A stretch of 64,000 bases of DNA, from NCBI GenBank assembly GCA_021397835.1, contig JAJFZO010000889.1, forward strand, positions 4,092,001 through 4,156,000, in the 5' to 3' direction. The position numbers and the translations under genes are program-made. The number at the start of each line of letters is the position of its first letter. Within the stretch, counting starts at the first letter, position 1. The notes under the pieces were generated by a model, which saw nothing but the letters and a program-made list of their open reading frames with translations, ran no database searches and had not been told where the DNA came from. Shown piece after piece: positions 47,664 through 58,450 of this stretch. Origin of the DNA: Moringa oleifera (lineage: Eukaryota > Streptophyta > Magnoliopsida > Brassicales > Moringaceae).

Positions 47664-50510
47664 TTATAACCATAATATGAGAGATGTCACAAAAAATGTG
47701 GCTGACAGAGGCCACTGTTGGACAGGTCTGCTGCTGATAACAGCAAAGTTTGTAAGACTTTCAGATGCCTTTGGTGAGGCTGCTATGGCAGCAGGCGGAG
47801 GGGGAGCAATTGGTGGAACATCACACATGCCAAATGTAGCATTGGCCTGTTCATATATGGCGAATCATGAGACAAAAAATAGGAGCCTGACAAGGCATAG
47901 CAGTTAATATTGATGGTAATGGTAAACAACAGACCTTGCAATAGGCGATATTGTCACATCCACATGTGAGATGACCATTTGCTTTGTCTACAGCTTCTGA
48001 TGCTCCTCCACCATCACACCTCTGCAACAAATCAATGAATAAATTCACCTTGTTCTGCAACTTCTATAAATTTCTCTAAGGTAGACAAGCAATGTAAAAC
48101 AAGCACAGCAGTCCAAATACCTGGTAAAAATCAACGGCAATGAAGTTTGGCCACCTTTTTCCTGCTGCTTCATAGCAAGTTTTCATCATGCTAGTTAGGT
48201 GAGCTGAATTGTCCAAGCAAGCTTCAGTTTTGTTGGGATTGGTAGGAAAGTAATTCTGAAGAACCAGTGACCTCGATGCTGTATCCATTGCAGATGATTC
48301 AGCACGATTAGGACATGAACCGGCTTTCATTCCTTCATTGCCATCTGCAAGCAGTTTCAGAGGACCATCAAAACCAGAACCATACACATAAAGAAATCAT
48401 TAATTGGAGAAAGCTAACTGAGCATTTAGCTTGCTTTATGAAACCAGGATATGACTATTAATGGATATAAGATTGATTGCCTAGAGGCTGATCATGTTAA
48501 TCCTGGAGATTATACCTAGTGAACTGTGCCAATGTTTCATACTGCTCCATGAAAACCAGTCTTCTCCACTTCACCAAGACAATAGATTTTGCCAGCTTTA
48601 GATTTTCATTAACAATTTGTTAATTTATCGATGAGCTATACTACTTCAGAGAATTTCAAACTGAACTCACATTGATTTTCTACCACGTATCTCCACTCAT
48701 AAGCGATCCCCTCGGAAGCCTCTTTGCTGGATTTAGAAGTGAAAACTACCAAGCGTTGATTCTGTTTAACCATATCATCTACTGTTGGCCAATCTTTGCC
48801 ATCCTTAGGCATCTTTGAAACCGGAAACCAGTATTTGCTGAGACCAGCTGCCTTAAAAACTTTTGTCAAGCCATTTGGGGATGTGACATAATCCTCAATA
48901 AAAATGGTGACAATCTCTGATGGGTTTGCTTCCAGAAATGCTCGAATCTCTTTAAGAACATTAATGGCAGGTTGCTGCAAACAAAGGTTTGCACACGATC
49001 AATTTGATAATTCAAAAGAAAAAGGACAAAACAAGATCATGCTTGAATCATAAGAAACGAAAGTAAAATTACACACCAGCAAGTAATGCACTTACAAATG
49101 CTGTGAAATTGTAGCATTGCCCACCAGTGGAGTGACACAACCAGATGTCATTGTTGAAATCATACATATCCAGCATAAGCCCCCGAACCCCATTCTAGAA
49201 AAGGACACATTTCTTAGCAAAAAGGATTTCATTCTAACAGATTGCACATCAATCAATATGAACATAAGATTCATAAAAACAGAATATGTTAGTCAACTTT
49301 CAAAATGTTTTCCAACAAATAAATGAATGAATGTTCATACAAGCAGCTACCCTAATCCAATTTTATCAACTCAGTAAGGCATAATGAGAATCGGATGCAA
49401 CCAAAGATTTGGTCCAGAAAGTCAGAAATAGAAAAGATGTTTATTTTATGAACTTGAATATTCAAGTATAGAATTTTCCATTTAAGTTTCTTATAAACAG
49501 ATGCATGAACATGTGAAAGGACTCAAGTTGTGTTAGGTAGAATGCTTATGTTCTACAAACTAACAACTCCAGAGATAATATATATGAATTAATTATTCTC
49601 TACCCCAAAGACCAACTGAAGGTGCTGGTTCACCAACTTGCAGCCTTTCACGCACATTCCCCCACCAAAAACACATTTAATACCCCATAATCAGAATAGA
49701 AAACAGAGTCCAACCTAAATAAGACAAGAAAAATTCTTGACTTCCCTCACCTTGTGCCACGTGAGGATTTCCTCCTCCAGAATGGATCCATAATCAATTG
49801 AATACAAAAATAAAAACAGCCCAAGTTGCTCATATGAAGCATAATTCTAACAGGATATTATATTGATCAAAAAATTCTAACAGGATATTAAATCTGCAGA
49901 AGAAAAAAAGGAAATCTTACTTTGAGTTGATTTGTGACCGAGTCTTCCTGGTTCGTGGGTGAGATAAGCACTGACCCAGTTGCCGATTTTGCGCCAGAGA
50001 GAGCGAAGGAGTTATGGGTGGTCAGCCATGAATACTTGTTGAATGGCAAACCTTTCACCTGATGAACGCCAAACCCACATGGACCACATCAATTTATAAT
50101 ATAATTAAAAAAAAAACGAATGCGAAGTTACTGATAAAATTAGCAAATGCAACAATGAATTTGCAGGTGAAATGGTATACTTTTGATGTTGGGTGCAATG
50201 GTTGGATCCGGACGCATCTGGGTCGGGTATTTCCATTTGCAGCGCAAGTTTCGCAAGATAAACCGTCGTCGCAGTCACTGCTTGAAGAACACGTCTCGCC
50301 TATCTGTTTCCATTTCCCAAAAAACGCCGATTTATTAGCACTGTATTTAAAAAGAAAAAGAAAAATCTATGGGAGATAACAAAAAGCAATCAACTTCTGT
50401 AGAAGTATAAACAAAGGGAAAACCTTGAGACTTGAAGCAGAACAGAAGAGACACAGTATCATTAGCAGGGCATGGACGTGGAAATTAATGAAGAGATTGA
50501 ATCTCTGCAT
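47664..50510 (-). CDS. Secreted PI-PLC X domain-containing protein (At5g67130-like), probable GPI anchor
   Basis: PLC-like phosphodiesterase of the small plant family with an X domain only (no Y, C2 or EF-hand); its substrate is not established. Exons 5' to 3': 50510-50424, 50303-50181, 50058-49921, 49194-49096, 48974-48671, 48344-48121, 48021-47935 and 47846-47664, in phase, 414 aa. Residues 1-26 form a signal peptide. A Cys-rich segment (about 34-60) precedes the X domain. The two catalytic-type His lie in WLTTHNSF (His85) and WLCHS (His137), with [11 protein letters not shown] between them. Cys pairs recur in [17 protein letters not shown] and CGCDN. The C-terminus is Pro/Ala-rich and ends in a short hydrophobic tail ([12 protein letters not shown]), as in GPI-anchored proteins. 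An in-frame ATG at 50618 would give an alternative, longer hydrophobic N-terminus. I chose 50510 for its cleaner signal peptide. Confidence 0.92.
49844..49890. repeat. Short direct repeat, 30-bp period, PLC-X intron
   Basis: ATTCTAACAGGATATTA occurs at 49844-49860 and again at 49874-49890, 31 bp from the donor of the exon at 49921-50058. Confidence 0.8.
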
Positions 50511-51576
50511 TGTAAAAATGACATAAAAAGGGAGTCTGTTAAGGTTTAACGTCCCAAAGAAAAAAAACGAAAGAACACAAAAACAAAAGAGGACGATGCA
50601 GATTAAGCAAACCTTCATTTTGAGGTCTTCTGTTTCTCCTCAGAGAGAGAGAGAGAGAGAGAGAGAGGGTGCCAACTATGAAGACAAAGTGGAAATGCCG
50701 AGAGACGGAAGCGCGTGTTAGGTGCAAGCATTATCTTGTCAAGTAGCAGTGGAATAGCCATTTTCTTCCTTTAGAAATCTCAATATTCCTTTTTCAATAT
50801 TTTCTTAGTGCCTTCCCTTTCCTTTTACGACCACTTGTATTATTACAACTTAAATATATAGTAATTGTACAAAGAAAATATATTCGGCTCTGTTCTTTAT
50901 TTTTCTGGTCTTCTCTTTGTTTTTTTCTGTCCGAAAAATCTCTACTAGGTTACACAAAGGCTTATATTCTTTTCTTCTTAAAAGGATTTTTTTTTTCTTT
51001 TCCTGTTGAATTGAACTTTCTCAAGCATGAAAAGTTAATATCTAGAAGCATTGAACAAATAAAGTGTTGTCCCTTAAAGGAACTGGCTTTCAAAACATTC
51101 AACTTTGATATACCCTGGAGCCACCCTGCTTCTCCTGGTGCAGAACACTTGTACTTTAACATATCCATTGGAGTCTGTACTTAATTAGAACTTGAAATTT
51201 GAAGTTAGAATGCAAGTTTAGTCTTTCAGAGAATTAATGGCTTCTTGAAAGATAGATGAGAAAAGGTGGTGGGCTAAAGTGAAGCAGAAAGTATGGCTTC
51301 TGAGACCCAAAAATCAGGAGGTAGAGCTACTCATATTGTTCTACAAGCCGAAAAGAAAACGATGGCGTGTATTCCACTAGCTTCACCTGCTTTTTCAACA
51401 AGGGAAAAAAGTGCCAAACAGAACTTTAGCAATGAAAACGAAAGGTGAACGATTATGTATCTGCAACAGATTAAGGGGACCAAAGTGTTAGTCATCTCCT
51501 CGAACGGCAACCCAGAAGAGGAGGGTACTCTGTTTTTACAACCAAGATTCTGCATAGAAGAGTACTGCTTCCTCCA
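50511..51576. other. Divergent intergenic region between the PLC-X gene (-) and the subtilase (+)
   Basis: Promoters of two divergent genes. The PLC side has a GA/CT microsatellite in the likely leader. The interval 50750-51050 is AT-rich with T runs. No gene-like frame is present. Confidence 0.55.
50643..50668. repeat. (AG)n microsatellite in the PLC-X leader
   Basis: About 13 AG units, reading as CT on the coding strand, 130-160 bp upstream of the chosen PLC-X start codon. CT tracts are common around plant transcription starts. Confidence 0.85.
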
Positions 51577-53844
51577 ATGGCTTCAGTTACCCCTAAACTT
51601 GTACTAACGGTTGTGTTCACAATCTCACTACTTGGCCCTGCGGTGGCAAAAGCTGATACATATGTCGTCCACATGGATTCATCGGCAATGCCCAAAGCCT
51701 TCTCCTACCACCGGAGCTGGTATTCCGCCATGCTTTCTTCGATATCAGATACTGCGAAAACAATGCCCAGAACTTCTAAGCTCATATATGCTTATGCCGA
51801 TTCAATCCATGGGTTTAGTGCAACTCTTACTCCTCCTGAGCTTGAAGCACTCAAGGGATCACCTGGGTATGTTTCGTCAACCAGAGATCTTCCTCTTAAG
51901 TTGCATACAACGCATACCTCTCGGTTCCTTGGTCTTACTTCACTGTCTGGAGCATGGCCAGCTTCAAACTATGGTGAAGGAGTCATAATTGGTTTGGTTG
52001 ATTCTGGGATTTGGCCGGAGAGCGAGAGCTTTAACGATGGGAGAATGAGTAAGGTCCCGTCTAGATGGAGAGGAAAATGTGAGTTTAATTCTTCCATGTG
52101 CAACAAGAAACTGATAGGGGCTAGGGTTTTCTGTAAGGGTCTACTTGCTAACAATCCCAAGCTCAAGGTACCAATGGTGTCTCCTCGTGATACAAGCGGA
52201 CATGGAACGCATACTTCATCCATCGCAGCTGGGAACTACGTGAAACGAGCGTCCTACTTCGGTTATGCAACAGGCACTGCCAGAGGAATGGCACCGCAGG
52301 CTCGTATAGCAATGTATAAAGCTGTGTGGAGACAGGGAGTCTACTCATCAGATGTTCTTGCTGCGATAGACCAGGCGATTCAAGATGGCGTAGACATATT
52401 GTCCCTGTCGTTGGGCTTAAGTTTGGATGAGAATTTCCTCGAAAATGACCCGATTGCAGTAGCTACCTTTGCAGCCATGGAAAAGGGTATTTTTGTTGCA
52501 GCATCAGCCGGAAATGATGGACCTGCTTATTGGACTCTAATCAACGGAGCTCCATGGATGTCAACTGTTGGGGCAGGTACTATAGATCGTGAACTCGATG
52601 GAATTTTAACACTGGGAAATGGAATTCAATTTTCTTTCCCATCCTTGTATCCTGGAAATTCTCCTCTTAGACAAATGCCTCTTGCTTTCATGGATGCTTG
52701 TGAAAGCGTCACCGAAATGAGAACAATGAAGGATAAGATTATCGTCTGCCGGGATAAATCAAGTCTGAGCAGTCAAGTTGAGAATGCTGAATCTGCCAAA
52801 GTTTCAGGAGCTGTCTTTGTAACTGAAGCCACTTTGTCAGAACTCTACACTAGAAGTTCATTTCCAGCAGCATTTATAGGCCTGTCTGATGGGCAAACTC
52901 TCATAGATTACATAAAGAAGAGCAGTAATCCAACAGGAAGCTTGCAGTTTAGGAAGACAGTGCTTGGAACAAAGCCAGCACCAAGAGTTGATAGCTATAG
53001 CTCTAGAGGGCCATTTTCGAGCTGCCCCGGTGTACTTAAGCCAGACATTTTAGCCCCTGGATCGTTAGTATTAGCATCATGGTCTGCAACTAGTTCAGTT
53101 TCTGCAGTTCGATCACGTCCCTTGTATAGCAACTTCAACCTCTTATCAGGAACGTCCATGGCTGCACCTCATGTGGCAGGGTTGGCTGCACTTGTAAAGA
53201 GAGAACATCCTGGTTGGAGCCCCGCAGCTATCCGCTCTGCTCTGATGACTACAGCCAAGTCCTCAGACAACACCCTGAGCCCCATCAAAGATTTAGCAAA
53301 CTATAATCAGCCAGCGAGTCCTCTAGACATGGGAGCTGGACATGTTAACCCGAACGAGGCACTTGATCCTGGACTAGTCTATGATGCAACAGCAGAGGAC
53401 TACATAAACCTTCTCTGTGCAATGAACTACACAGCAAAACAAATCAAAATCATTGCCAGGTCCTCAAACAGCTGCGTTAATCGCTCGTTAGATCTTAATT
53501 ACCCATCTTTCATTGCCTACTTTAATGATGAAGATTCAAATCCAGATGAAAAGGTTGTGCTAGAATTTCGGAGGATCGTTACCAGTGTGGGTGATGGAGG
53601 AAGGACTTACTCTGCAAAGCTAACAGGAATGGAGGGGTTAAAAGTGAATGTGGAGCCAGAGAAGTTGGTATTCAAACAGAAATATGAGAAGCAAAGCTAC
53701 AAACTCAGCCTGGAGGGCCCGAAATTATTGAAAGAAGCTGTGACATATGGCTTTCTGAAGTGGGTGGATGATAATGGTAAGTATGTGGTGAGTAGCCCCA
53801 TAGTGGCCGTAAGCCTTGTGCAAGAATCTCCTTTAAGGGCATAG
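51577..53844 (+). CDS. SBT1.9: Subtilisin-like serine protease, SBT1.9-like (intronless)
   Basis: Secreted plant subtilase (S8A) acting in the apoplast; natural substrates unknown. A single uninterrupted frame encodes 755 aa, the normal length. The order is signal peptide (about 1-26), I9 propeptide (about 28-110), catalytic domain, inserted PA-type segment and a C-terminal Fn3-like domain (from about 645). The catalytic set is complete: Asp142 in VDSGIWPES, His209 in SGHGTHTSS, oxyanion Asn313 in SAGNDGP and Ser527 in SGTSMAAPHVAG. The start matches the common family pattern, with MDSSAMPKAF shortly after the cleavage site. Subgroup assignment to SBT1.9 rests on overall similarity and on its neighbours, which match the Arabidopsis SBT1.9 locus. 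Absence of introns is usual in this family. Confidence 0.95.
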   Translation: MASVTPKLVLTVVFTISLLGPAVAKADTYVVHMDSSAMPKAFSYHRSWYSAMLSSISDTAKTMPRTSKLIYAYADSIHGFSATLTPPELEALKGSPGYVSSTRDLPLKLHTTHTSRFLGLTSLSGAWPASNYGEGVIIGLVDSGIWPESESFNDGRMSKVPSRWRGKCEFNSSMCNKKLIGARVFCKGLLANNPKLKVPMVSPRDTSGHGTHTSSIAAGNYVKRASYFGYATGTARGMAPQARIAMYKAVWRQGVYSSDVLAAIDQAIQDGVDILSLSLGLSLDENFLENDPIAVATFAAMEKGIFVAASAGNDGPAYWTLINGAPWMSTVGAGTIDRELDGILTLGNGIQFSFPSLYPGNSPLRQMPLAFMDACESVTEMRTMKDKIIVCRDKSSLSSQVENAESAKVSGAVFVTEATLSELYTRSSFPAAFIGLSDGQTLIDYIKKSSNPTGSLQFRKTVLGTKPAPRVDSYSSRGPFSSCPGVLKPDILAPGSLVLASWSATSSVSAVRSRPLYSNFNLLSGTSMAAPHVAGLAALVKREHPGWSPAAIRSALMTTAKSSDNTLSPIKDLANYNQPASPLDMGAGHVNPNEALDPGLVYDATAEDYINLLCAMNYTAKQIKIIARSSNSCVNRSLDLNYPSFIAYFNDEDSNPDEKVVLEFRRIVTSVGDGGRTYSAKLTGMEGLKVNVEPEKLVFKQKYEKQSYKLSLEGPKLLKEAVTYGFLKWVDDNGKYVVSSPIVAVSLVQESPLRA

Positions 53845-54962
53845 ATTTAGGAATTCTTTTGCCCGTCATCATTGCACAATAAGTAATTCATTGTCTAATT
53901 TCAAGTTTCAACTTCCGTTTCTTTTCTCTTCTTTTGCTTTTAGTCTTTCCCTTTAGGATTATAATACTCGGGCAAAGTTCACAAGTAATAGTATTCTTTA
54001 GCTATCATGTTTCAGATTAGCTTTCCCTTCAATGGCAGACAATAAATGAAGCCAGTAATCTTGAAGCCACTGACCCAAACAAAAACAATGACGTATCTCT
54101 CAAGAAGTTTCCCTGCGACCTTCATCTGCAGAGTTTCCTCTATGGATCTTTCGTCACATAAAATGTCAATTTGGAGCCTAGCAGGTCCACCTTGAAAAAA
54201 TGACAGACATGGTTCTCTTGCACATTTCAGAATGGGACTTACAGAACTTGAGATTAAAACTTGGGTGTCCATGTGATCTGCAAAGTCTATACCAGATTGT
54301 TGTCTCTCTCACCATGTTCCGCGGCCTATGACCCGCTGCCTCCATACTTATTAGCACAGTCCTAACTGACATGTCCAGCCAAACGTACCCAGATGAAGCA
54401 ATAAAACCTGGTAGACCATTGACAAAGAAAGCCATGTAGTCAGATCATGACATGTTAAGAAATACCAAGTTGCACAAAAAAGGACTTGTCAAGTTAGATC
54501 TTATAATGGGTTCCTCTCCAATTTCAGAAATAACGGACCAAAAGAAGAAATAAAGAAGCCTTTGATTCAAAGCCATTGAGTTCGCAAGAGGGTATGCTCT
54601 AAAATTCAGAAGGCTAATGCCCATTGAGTAGGTGACAATCTTAACTTAGCCAGTGATTTACAACTTCACTTCCCTTGTTGAATAGTGTATGATGAATACA
54701 AAAATGCCAAGTGACAACTGGCATTGCTCCCACCTTCTCTCATTAATTACCTTCACAAACAAGGACTTCGATAACATTAAACAAAGCACCAACACAACGT
54801 GCAATACGTTCTTGAGATCTTACAGCTTGAAAAAAATTATTAAAAAGCGAGAGAGAGGCAGTAAACCCTTTAAAGAACTGGTCAAGCTGCTTACCCTCTT
54901 TTCTTGGGTTTTCAATGTTTTGCTGAAACCTCTATCAGTGTGTAACTTGCAGTTCATCGACA
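53845..54962. other. Intergenic region between the subtilase and the LEA_2 gene
   Basis: The subtilase 3' UTR and LEA_2 promoter. Two overlapping minus-strand frames at 54012-54435 have no recognisable domain and sit on overlapping frames. I treat them as noise, though an old gene fragment cannot be excluded. Confidence 0.5.
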
Positions 54963-56092
54963 ATGTCAGCTCATCTCTCCAAAACAGACTCAGAGGCTAG
55001 TAGCCTGAGCCAGTCCTCGCCGGCAAGGTCTCCTCGTCGGCAAGTCTACTACGTGCAGAGCCCCTCCAGGGACTCCCATGATGGCGAGAAGACCACAAAC
55101 TCGTTTCATTCGACTCCGGTGCTCAGCCCCATGGGCTCACCTCCTCACTCTCACTCCAACTCCTCCTTAGGCCCTCATTCTTCCCGGGAATCATCCTCCA
55201 CACGCCTCTCCGGCTCCCTCAAGCCCCACCGCGGGAAGCAGGATGGCCATCACCGCAAAGGCCGCAAGCCCTGGAAGGACTTTGACGCCATAGAAGAGGA
55301 AGGACTTCTCAACAATGATGGTGCCCCTCATGGCCTCTCTCGTCGCAGCTACTTTCTTGCGTTCATTGTTGGCTTCATTGTGCTCTTCTCCTTGTTTTCT
55401 TTGATCCTGTGGGGTGCTAGTCGGCCTCAGAAACCTAGAATCACTATGAAGGTAACCTGAACCTACTTTCATTTCTTACATAAACAAGTTTTCAGATCAC
55501 ACTCTTCTTTTTGTGAAATGGGTTTTGGTTATTTTGACTTGCAGAGCATCCTGTTTGATCAATTCGTGATCCAAGCTGGTGCGGACGACTCCGGCGTAGC
55601 GACTAAATTGGTGTCCATGAACTGCACGGTGAAGCTCACATTTCGCAACACGGCAACATTCTTCGGCGTCCATGTGACATCAACACCATTAGATCTCTCC
55701 TACTCCCGACTCACTCTGGCCACCGGAACTGTAAATTATCCTAACCACACCACTGAAACAAATCGTCAACAACACGAATTTTACTAATTACCATCTGGAT
55801 TTTGCAGATACGTAAGTTCTATCAGTCCAGGAAGAGCCAGAGATCCATCACAGTCACGGTGAAAGGCAGCGGCATACCATTATACGGAGGAGGAGCCAAC
55901 TTGGACAGTCTCAACGACGCACCAATCGAACCAGTGCCACTGACACTCAACTTCATGGTTCGTTCGAGAGCTTACATCTTAGGCAAACTTGTCAAACCCA
56001 AGTTCTACAAGAAGGTCGAGTGCACTGTGACCATGGACTCGAGGAAGATGAACGTGCCTATCTCCTTGAAGAACAAGTGCACTTACCATTAA
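54963..56092 (+). CDS. LEA_2 (NHL-like) single-pass membrane protein
   Basis: Function is not established; the LEA_2/NHL family is linked to stress and defence and often sits at the plasma membrane. Exons are 54963-55451, 55545-55730 and 55808-56092, in phase, giving 319 aa. The N-terminal 125 residues are Ser/Pro/His-rich and disordered, with the VYYVQSPSRDSHDGEKT motif shared by plant homologues. A transmembrane helix spans about 130-150 (YFLAFIVGFIVLFSLFSLIL). The remainder is the beta-rich LEA_2 domain (about 160-319), with MNCTVKLTFRNTATFFGVHV, LTLATG and a Cys-containing end. The ATG is preceded by GACA. The exons are more GC-rich than the flanks. Confidence 0.9.
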
Positions 56093-58450
56093 TGCATTAC
56101 CAGTACTTAGAAAGAGCTTGTTTTTGCCCGTTCTGGTCAATGCTTGTATATCGTCATTAATTGCCTTTGTTACTGTCATTTTTGAGCTTCAGTAATTCTA
56201 GTTGGTGAGGTATACGCATAGTACAGCTACAGAGACTGGCATGGCAGATTAGGGCAGTAGTTCAGGGAACCGCTGGGATTCAGATCCTGTTGCCTGCCTG
56301 GTGACTGCCCATGAGAATCATATTGGTCGGTGGTTTAAATATTTGTAATTTTTCTCTCTTCAGGTTTATTTATTTATATATCTGTAACCATTCGGTGCAC
56401 CGTGCATGTGATCGTCGGTCCAGATATTTTAATAGTTTTATTGCCACACTGTATACAAAGCTCTCCAGTTATTGGACCGTCATACAGCTAAACCCTAAAA
56501 GCCCATTCCCTCCTTGTGTAGCCCAACAAAGGATTCAGGCTGTTCTCTTCTTTTCTTCTGCACCACCAGTAAGGGTGCCAAAGGGTCTCCCCTCAGTGGG
56601 TACCCGATTTTATCTGATCCCAATAAAACGCATTCGAATTTAAATTTTAGTATTGAAATTGAGTTAGGTTTATCTTAAATGCTCATTCAAACTTTCTTAT
56701 ATAATTTTTTAATAAAAATAAATTAATTAATTAACCAATATTAGGTTGTATTAATATGTCAAATTTTTAAATTTAAATTTATTTTTATTTAAATTTGATT
56801 TTATTAAAATGTTTTATTTTAAAATTTATTCCAAAGTTGTAACTTTTTTTGTTTTAAAAAATTTATATGATTTTTTATTTTTATTAACTTATTTTAAAAT
56901 TTAATTACATTAAATGTATCGATAAATAAACATTTAATGAGTAAGATATTCGTTACTTTATTAAAAATTTAAAATTCATAAAATATTTTTACATGAATAA
57001 CACATCGAATCTTAATCTATCAATTTATTATCAAATTAAATATTAACTCATATGAGTATAAAAAAGTAAGTATATTTTTGTTATCGAAATACCTCGAAAG
57101 TGATTTAAATGAATTTCATCCCTTGATTATGAATAATTTTTTTGTAATATATATTTTTATGGATTTTTAAAAAATTTTAAAGTCTAAATTTAAATAAATA
57201 TATATATTCAATATTCAAAAAATTCATGAAATTTTTTGTAATAGCATTTTGAATTTTTTTATATTTGTGAAAATTTTTAAATAAAAATTTATTGTTTAAA
57301 ATTTTCAAATTATTAAACTTTTTAAAATTTGTTATAAAATTTAATTTAATATAAATTAATAACACTTTTAAAACATTAAATTTAATTGATAACCTAAAAT
57401 AAATATTAATATTTTTATATAATTTTTATTTAATATTTAAAATAAATATAATAAATAAATTTAAATTTTTTTGATAATATATAAATAATTATAAACAAAC
57501 TTAAAATGAAATCAAAAATTAAAATTAATTTTTTAACCAGATTTAATATGAATTTGGGTACACATGTTTTAATCAAGTTTTTGTGGTAAAATTTTTAAAT
57601 GAATAGGAGCTACTCAGTTGAGGTGTTGTCCCCCCTAATCACGATTACCTGTTCACTATTGCACAATGCCTATCCAAGAAATGACACATGAGAATCTCAT
57701 TTCAAATATTATATGATCAAATAATAATGTTGGTGACTTCTTGGTCGTCTCCCATTGGCAATATAATCCGCGTGTTCATACTAATAACTACTGTATTAAA
57801 TTGAATAATCAACTTGATTTTGACACATGGGTTTCATATTTTACACTACGTCAGCAACTTGGTAAATTGAACACAACAAGTTTGAGTCAATCCAAGGTAG
57901 CTCTTGGTGCATGAATATGAGAAAATTGAACTGTGCCCTGTTTTGACTAATACCCGAAAGGAGGCTGCTTGGCTTTTTCTTGGCAGCCTGCAGCTTGCTC
58001 TGTTTTCTCATTTTTTGTTTTGGTCACAGAAATCCAACATGTGAATTTGTATTTTGAAAATTTTCTTTCGAGTCAACAAGATCTTATGCTTATATTCTGA
58101 GATTTGGTAATATACTCTGTATTAATTCTGGAATCTGATTAAAGTTGGTAGATTAACTGAACTGCTTAAGAGGGTTTTATTATCTGAGATTGATAAGAAT
58201 AATAGAGGGGATGAAAGCTCAAGTTCCCAGGAAACAATTTCAGAAGTTAATTCAGTTAAAAAAGAATTTCTGTACAGTCTGGCCACCTGAATCACCAATC
58301 AGGATTCATGGCCGAAATCAGTCAGCCGAAAAGAAGCCTCTGTATACGTCTCTCTCAATCATTTACAAAAAGAAAGAAAATCAGCCTTAATCAGAAACAG
58401 AAACAAAGCTGAATGAACAAGCACCCTTAGATGTGACGACAAATCTGCCT
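56093..58450. other. Convergent intergenic region with a long AT-rich block
   Basis: The first few hundred bases are probably LEA_2 3' UTR. From about 56640 to 57600 the DNA is extremely A+T-rich, with many TTTAAAT and AATTTTTAA words and no coding signal. It is bounded on the left by GTGGGTACCCGATTTTATC (near 56597) and on the right by TTTGGGTACACATG (near 57554). 57610-58390 is ordinary spacer. The frame at 58190-58390 lies against the 3' end of the kinase and has no domain. Confidence 0.5.

Noticed and set aside
54012..54435. Overlapping minus-strand frames between the subtilase and LEA_2 genes
   Set aside because: No domain that I recognise, two competing frames, no splice sites linking them; could be chance or a very old fragment.
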